The notes beneath the pieces are model-generated. The model made no database searches. It was not told where the DNA came from and saw only the letters and a program-made list of their open reading frames with translations. Shown piece after piece: positions 15,003 through 17,777 of a stretch of 17,777 nucleotides of DNA. Within the stretch, counting starts at the first letter, position 1. Each line of letters starts with the position of its first letter. Both the position numbers and the translations under genes were made by a program. This DNA comes from an uncultured Actinomycetes bacterium (GTDB lineage Bacteria > Actinomycetota > Thermoleophilia > Gaiellales > F1-60-MAGs149). The DNA is taken from positions 1-17,777 of the forward strand of contig CAIQOY010000036.1 in assembly GCA_903873565.1 (NCBI GenBank), read 5' to 3'.

Positions 15003-15913
15003 CAGAAGTACCCGTTCCTCTTGCGATCCTCCATGGCGGCCTCGGAGGTGCGGTCGTCGGCGCGGGAGGCGCCCCGCTCGGAGACGTCGGAGGCGCGGGT
15101 CTCGACCAGCACCTCCCGGACGGTGGCGGCCGTCGAGCGGATCGCGCCCGTGCAGGTCGCGTCGCCGACGGTGCGGAAGCGCACCGTCTCGGTGAACAGC
15201 TGCTCATGGGGGTAGCGCTCCACCGCGGGATGGGCGGCGAGCAGCATCCCGTCGCGCTCGAACACCTCGCGCTCGTGCGCGAAGTAGATCGACGGCAGCT
15301 CGAGGCCCTCGCGCTCGATGTACGCCCAGACGTCGATCTCGGTCCAGTTCGAGAGCGGGAACACGCGCAGGTGCTCGCCCGGCTTCAGCCGCGCGTTGTA
15401 GAGCGACCACGGCTCGGCGCGCTGGTTGCGGGGCTCCCACTGGCCGAAGGCGTCGCGATGCGAGAAGAAGCGCTCTTTCGCGCGGCTGCGCTCCTCGTCG
15501 CGGCGGGCGCCGCCGAAGCAGGCGGTGAAGCGGTGCTCGGCGATCGCGTCGAGCAGCGTCGTGGTCTGCAGGCGGTTGCGGCTGGCGCGGGGGCCGGTCT
15601 CGTCCTGCACGCGGCCCTGCGCGATCGAGTCCTCCACGCTGGCCACGATCAGGCGCTCGTCGAGACGCGCCACCATCGCGTCGCGGTAGGCGACGACCTC
15701 GTCGAAGTTGTGGCCGGTGTCGACGTGCATCAGCGGGAACGGCAGCCCCGCGGGCGCGAACGCCTTGACGGCGAGGTGCGTGAGGACGATCGAGTCCTTG
15801 CCGCCGGAGAACAGCAGCACGGGTCGCTCGCACTCGGCGGCGCACTCGCGGATGACGTGCACCGCCTCCGCCTCGAGGACGTCGAGGGTGGATAGCTCGG
15901 TCAGGGTGGTCAT
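15002..15913 (-). CDS. cysD: Sulfate adenylyltransferase subunit 2
   Basis: This 303-residue catalytic subunit adenylates sulfate with ATP. The PP-loop LLFSGGKDS (SGGKDS at 36-41) binds ATP. Other family segments are HVDTGHNFDE, FGGARRDEERSRAKERFFS, FPLSNWTEIDVWAYI and the C-terminal DRKRNGYF. The length is normal for the family. The ATG at 15913 overlaps the stop of the TauE-family gene (ATGA), and its own stop overlaps the cysN start. It is cytoplasmic and works as a complex with CysN. Confidence 0.97.
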   Translation of the reverse strand: MTTLTELSTLDVLEAEAVHVIRECAAECERPVLLFSGGKDSIVLTHLAVKAFAPAGLPFPLMHVDTGHNFDEVVAYRDAMVARLDERLIVASVEDSIAQGRVQDETGPRASRNRLQTTTLLDAIAEHRFTACFGGARRDEERSRAKERFFSHRDAFGQWEPRNQRAEPWSLYNARLKPGEHLRVFPLSNWTEIDVWAYIEREGLELPSIYFAHEREVFERDGMLLAAHPAVERYPHEQLFTETVRFRTVGDATCTGAIRSTAATVREVLVETRASDVSERGASRADDRTSEAAMEDRKRNGYF

Positions 15914-16788
15914 GCGGCCTCCGGGGCGGGGATGCGTACGCGGCGGTAGACGAGGTAGGTGACGACGGCGACGGCGGCGAACCAGACGACGAGGCCGACG
16001 GGCGGCAGCGGCAGACCCGCCTTCACGGCGAGCGAGCCGGCGGCGGCGAGCAGGACGCCGGCCAGCGCCATCCGCAGCGCCAGCGCGGGCAGGCGCACCG
16101 ACACCCTGGTGCCGATCAGGACGCCGGGGATCGAGCCGAGCAGGAGCAGCGCGGCGAGCCGGTAGTCGACGTTGCCGACGACCATGTTGCCGATCGCGGC
16201 GGCCCACAGGAGCAGGGCGGCGTGGAAGATGTCGGTGCCGACGACGCGGTGCGGCGCGAGCTGGAAGACGGCGATCAGGAGCAGCGCGAGGATGGCGCCC
16301 GACCCGGCGGAGGTGAGGCCGAGGACGAAGCCCACGATCAGCCCGCTGATCACGGCGGCGACGAACTGATGGCGCGGCGCCCGCTCCGGCCGCGTCTTCG
16401 GCGGGAACAGCGTCTGCCAGAACATCGCGACGGCGCAGAGGCCGATCGCGACCGCGACGATCACGATCAGCGGCGTGTCGATGGCGATGCCGACGCGGTC
16501 GTCGATCCAGTGCAGGAGCCAGACGGCGCCCAGCGCCGCGGGCACGCTGCCGACGGCGAGCTGCAGGGACAGGCGCAGGTCGACGGTGCTCTTGGTGAAG
16601 TGGCTGGCGCCGCCGACGGTCTTGGTGACCGCGGCGTAGAAGAGGTCGGTGCCGATCGCGCCGACCGGCGGCACGCCCGCCACGACGACGAGCAGCGGGG
16701 TCATGATCGAGCCGCCGCCGACGCCGGTCGCGCCCACGAGCAGCCCCACCCCGAGGCCGAACAGCACCATCAGGAGCTCGTGGCTCAT
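15910..16788 (-). CDS. TauE/SafE-family transporter, likely sulfate importer (CysZ-like of actinobacteria)
   Basis: This 292-residue membrane protein has about eight hydrophobic segments and the family's two similar halves. The first begins GVGLLVGATGVGGGSIMTPLLVVVAG and the second GFVLGLTSAGSGAILALLLI. The family name comes from sulfite/sulfonate export. However, in Corynebacterium glutamicum a TauE-family gene called cysZ lies in the cys operon and is proposed to import sulfate. Here the gene lies between cysH and cysD and overlaps both by ATGA, so uptake of sulfate is the more likely role. Protection by exporting excess sulfite is the alternative. The start at ATG 16788 is fixed by the ATGA overlap with cysH. 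Confidence 0.9.
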   Translation of the reverse strand: MSHELLMVLFGLGVGLLVGATGVGGGSIMTPLLVVVAGVPPVGAIGTDLFYAAVTKTVGGASHFTKSTVDLRLSLQLAVGSVPAALGAVWLLHWIDDRVGIAIDTPLIVIVAVAIGLCAVAMFWQTLFPPKTRPERAPRHQFVAAVISGLIVGFVLGLTSAGSGAILALLLIAVFQLAPHRVVGTDIFHAALLLWAAAIGNMVVGNVDYRLAALLLLGSIPGVLIGTRVSVRLPALALRMALAGVLLAAAGSLAVKAGLPLPPVGLVVWFAAVAVVTYLVYRRVRIPAPEAA

Positions 16789-17474
16789 CCGAGCGGCCCC
16801 CCGGCGGGGTGCAGCCCGCACTCGGTCTTCTCGCTGCCGGCCCAGCGGCCCTCGCGCCCCGCGCCCGGCTTGGTGCAGTGGGTGCAGCCGATCGAGGCGT
16901 AGCCCTGCGCGTGCAGCGGGTTGACGATCAGGTCGCGCTCGCGGATCCGGGCCCAGACGTCGTCGAGGGTCCAGTCCGCGAGCGGGCTGAACTTCCAGAG
17001 CCCGCGGACCTCGTCGTACTCCGCCTTCGGCGTGCCGGCGCGGGTCGGGGCCTGGTCGCGGCGCAGGCCCGTGACCCAGGCGTCGAGCGCGCCGAGCGCG
17101 CGGCTCAGCGGCTCGACCTTGCGCAGCGCGCAGCAGCCGTTCGGGTCGCGCTCCCAGAGCGCGTCCCCGTGCGCGGCGGCCTGCTCCTCCAGGGTCGGGC
17201 CGCGGAAGGCCTCGATCGCGATCCCGTAGCGCTCCTCGTACGCGCGCCAGGTCGCGTAGGTCTCGGGGAAGAGCACGCCCGTGTCGAGCGCGAAGACGCG
17301 CGCGTCGGGGCGCACCGCGAGCAGCATGTCGAGCAGCACGGCCTCCTCCTGCTGGAAGGAGCAGGCGAGCGCGATCGACGGGTGGAAGGCCTCGACGGCG
17401 GCGCGGACGAGCTCGTCCGCGCTCATCGCCTCGGCGGCGGCGGGGTCGATCGGGGTGGAGGTCGGGTCGGCCAT
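16785..17474 (-). CDS. cysH: Adenylyl-sulfate (APS) reductase, 4Fe-4S type
   Basis: This 229-residue enzyme reduces APS to sulfite with thioredoxin-type electrons. It has a PP-loop-type fold (ALACSFQQEEAVLLDML, FALDTGVLFPETY). The cluster ligands are Cys114-Cys115 in NGCCALRKVEPL and Cys197/Cys200 in GCTHCTKPG, the mark of APS rather than PAPS reductases. The active cysteine is Cys219 in KTECGLH. The absence of a CysC kinase in CysN or elsewhere in the operon agrees. I use the ATG at 17474. The frame stays open upstream to 17534, but that region is AT-rich promoter DNA. The stop overlaps the next start (ATGA). It is the first gene of the operon. Confidence 0.95.
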   Translation of the reverse strand: MADPTSTPIDPAAAEAMSADELVRAAVEAFHPSIALACSFQQEEAVLLDMLLAVRPDARVFALDTGVLFPETYATWRAYEERYGIAIEAFRGPTLEEQAAAHGDALWERDPNGCCALRKVEPLSRALGALDAWVTGLRRDQAPTRAGTPKAEYDEVRGLWKFSPLADWTLDDVWARIRERDLIVNPLHAQGYASIGCTHCTKPGAGREGRWAGSEKTECGLHPAGGPLG

Positions 17475-17483
17475 GGTGCGGCG

Positions 17484-17503
17484 CGGGGCGGGTTCACGCC
17501 CCG
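17484..17503 (-). promoter_or_regulatory. Hairpin in the cysH leader
   Basis: CGGGGCG and CGCCCCG pair perfectly around a 6-base loop, 9 bases before the cysH ATG. There is no Shine-Dalgarno sequence near the start. It could modulate translation or early elongation, but GC-rich chance pairing is possible. Confidence 0.35.
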
Positions 17504-17511
17504 ACGGCGCG

Positions 17512-17526
17512 TAAGCATACCTTATG
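17512..17526. promoter_or_regulatory. Nested inverted repeats over a -10-like TATGCT upstream of cysH
   Basis: TAAG-N5-CTTA (17512-17524) and CATA-N3-TATG (17516-17526) overlap in one AT-rich patch. On the minus strand TATGCT (17519-17514) is a TANNNT -10 candidate that would give a leader of about 33 bases to cysH. A repressor binding the repeat would cover this promoter. The regulator is unknown. Confidence 0.4.
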
Positions 17527-17545
17527 GATCGCAAAAGTCCTTCTT

Positions 17546-17560
17546 ATAACTGATCGTTAT
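17546..17560. promoter_or_regulatory. Inverted repeat ATAAC-N5-GTTAT in cys operon promoter region
   Basis: This is a perfect 5-base inverted repeat with a 5-base spacer, in an AT-rich island unlike the surrounding DNA. It lies about 27 bases upstream of the TATGCT hexamer, and about 58 bases upstream of the divergent aminotransferase start. It suits an activator or repressor dimer site for sulfur control. Confidence 0.45.
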
Positions 17561-17602
17561 CGCCGACCCCCGCGTCCTATTCGTGACCGCCAGCGGTCCG
17601 GC

Positions 17603-17608
17603 TATGGT
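17603..17608 (+). promoter_or_regulatory. -10-like TATGGT before aminotransferase GTG
   Basis: TATGGT (TANNNT) lies 9 bases before the GTG at 17618, so the transcript would have only a few leader bases. Confidence 0.45.
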
Positions 17609-17617
17609 GCGGCGGCC

Positions 17618-17777
17618 GTGAGCGCCTTCCCCCGCTACGCCGACCTCTCGATGCGGCTCTCCGACGAGCCGGACCCCGCCTGGCGCGTGCACCAGCTCGC
17701 CACGGACCGCGTCGCGGCCGGCGAGGACATCATCGTGCTGTCGATCGGCGAGCCCGACGCGCCGCCGCCGCCCGCCG
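17618..17777 (+). CDS. Class I/II aminotransferase, N-terminal fragment
   Basis: Only the first 53 codons are in the window. The GTG start is followed by SAFPRYADLSMRLSD, then WRVHQLATDRVAAGEDIIVLSIGEPDAPPP. The pattern of a helix followed by ..G.D.I.L..GEPD..PP is the N-terminus of PLP-dependent fold-type I aminotransferases of the aspartate aminotransferase group. The substrate cannot be told from this part. It is divergent from the cys operon and shares its 143-base promoter region, so a link to sulfur amino acid metabolism is possible but unproven. Confidence 0.8.
   Translation, partial: MSAFPRYADLSMRLSDEPDPAWRVHQLATDRVAAGEDIIVLSIGEPDAPPPPA

Noticed and set aside
17475..17510. Cysteine-rich leader peptide acting as an attenuator before cysH
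   Set aside because: The only short frame in the leader (from a GTG) has no Cys codons and runs out of frame into cysH, so there is no support for cysteine attenuation.

Overview
The window is very GC-rich (estimated above 70% by eye) and densely coded, with no gene-free stretch over 300 bases. Codon use, many GTG starts, -10-like TANNNT hexamers directly upstream of start codons, a TauE-type transporter in a cysteine operon and a secreted DUF1524-type HNH nuclease all suggest an actinobacterium-like chromosome, perhaps of the Thermoleophilia/Solirubrobacterales type. The taxonomic call is inference from style only. I see no rRNA, tRNA, CRISPR array, insertion sequence or phage gene.

Layout. 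1-1703: a secreted HNH nuclease (- strand, runs off the left edge), a class I glutamine amidotransferase (+) and a 57-residue zinc-ribbon protein (-). 1766-4718: a membrane-anchored PQQ-type beta-propeller, a small secreted orphan and a serine beta-lactamase-like hydrolase, all +. 4715-6806: a secreted aqualysin/proteinase K-like subtilase and an OsmC-family peroxidase, both -. 6849-7700: a MntA-HepT type toxin-antitoxin module whose antitoxin is fused to an XRE helix-turn-helix and whose toxin appears to start at CTG. 7761-8210: a small four-helix membrane protein (+). 8211-11836: an APC permease, a cyclase-family metal hydrolase and a secreted alpha/beta hydrolase, all -. 11900-13729: the translational GTPase TypA/BipA (+). 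13740-17474: a tightly overlapping assimilatory sulfate operon, cysH-tauE/cysZ-like-cysD-cysN (-). 17618-end: the start of a class I/II aminotransferase (+).

How the genes work together. CysD and CysN convert sulfate and ATP to APS, and CysH with its 4Fe-4S cysteines reduces APS directly to sulfite. The TauE-family protein lies between them and is more likely a sulfate importer than an exporter. No sulfite reductase is in the window. The cyclase and the permease that follows it may form an uptake and hydrolysis pair. The XRE-MntA antitoxin and HepT toxin form a self-contained module with its own AT-rich promoter and palindrome.

Two non-coding patterns recur. Many transcription units have a TANNNT-like hexamer 6 to 9 bases before the start codon, pointing to leaderless transcripts. 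Many units end with a short GC-rich hairpin whose loop contains, or lies next to, the stop codon, so terminators may be built into the coding ends of tightly packed convergent genes. CTAG occurs only four times by my manual scan, each time at a TAG stop codon. The most unusual single item is the CTG start of the HepT toxin.
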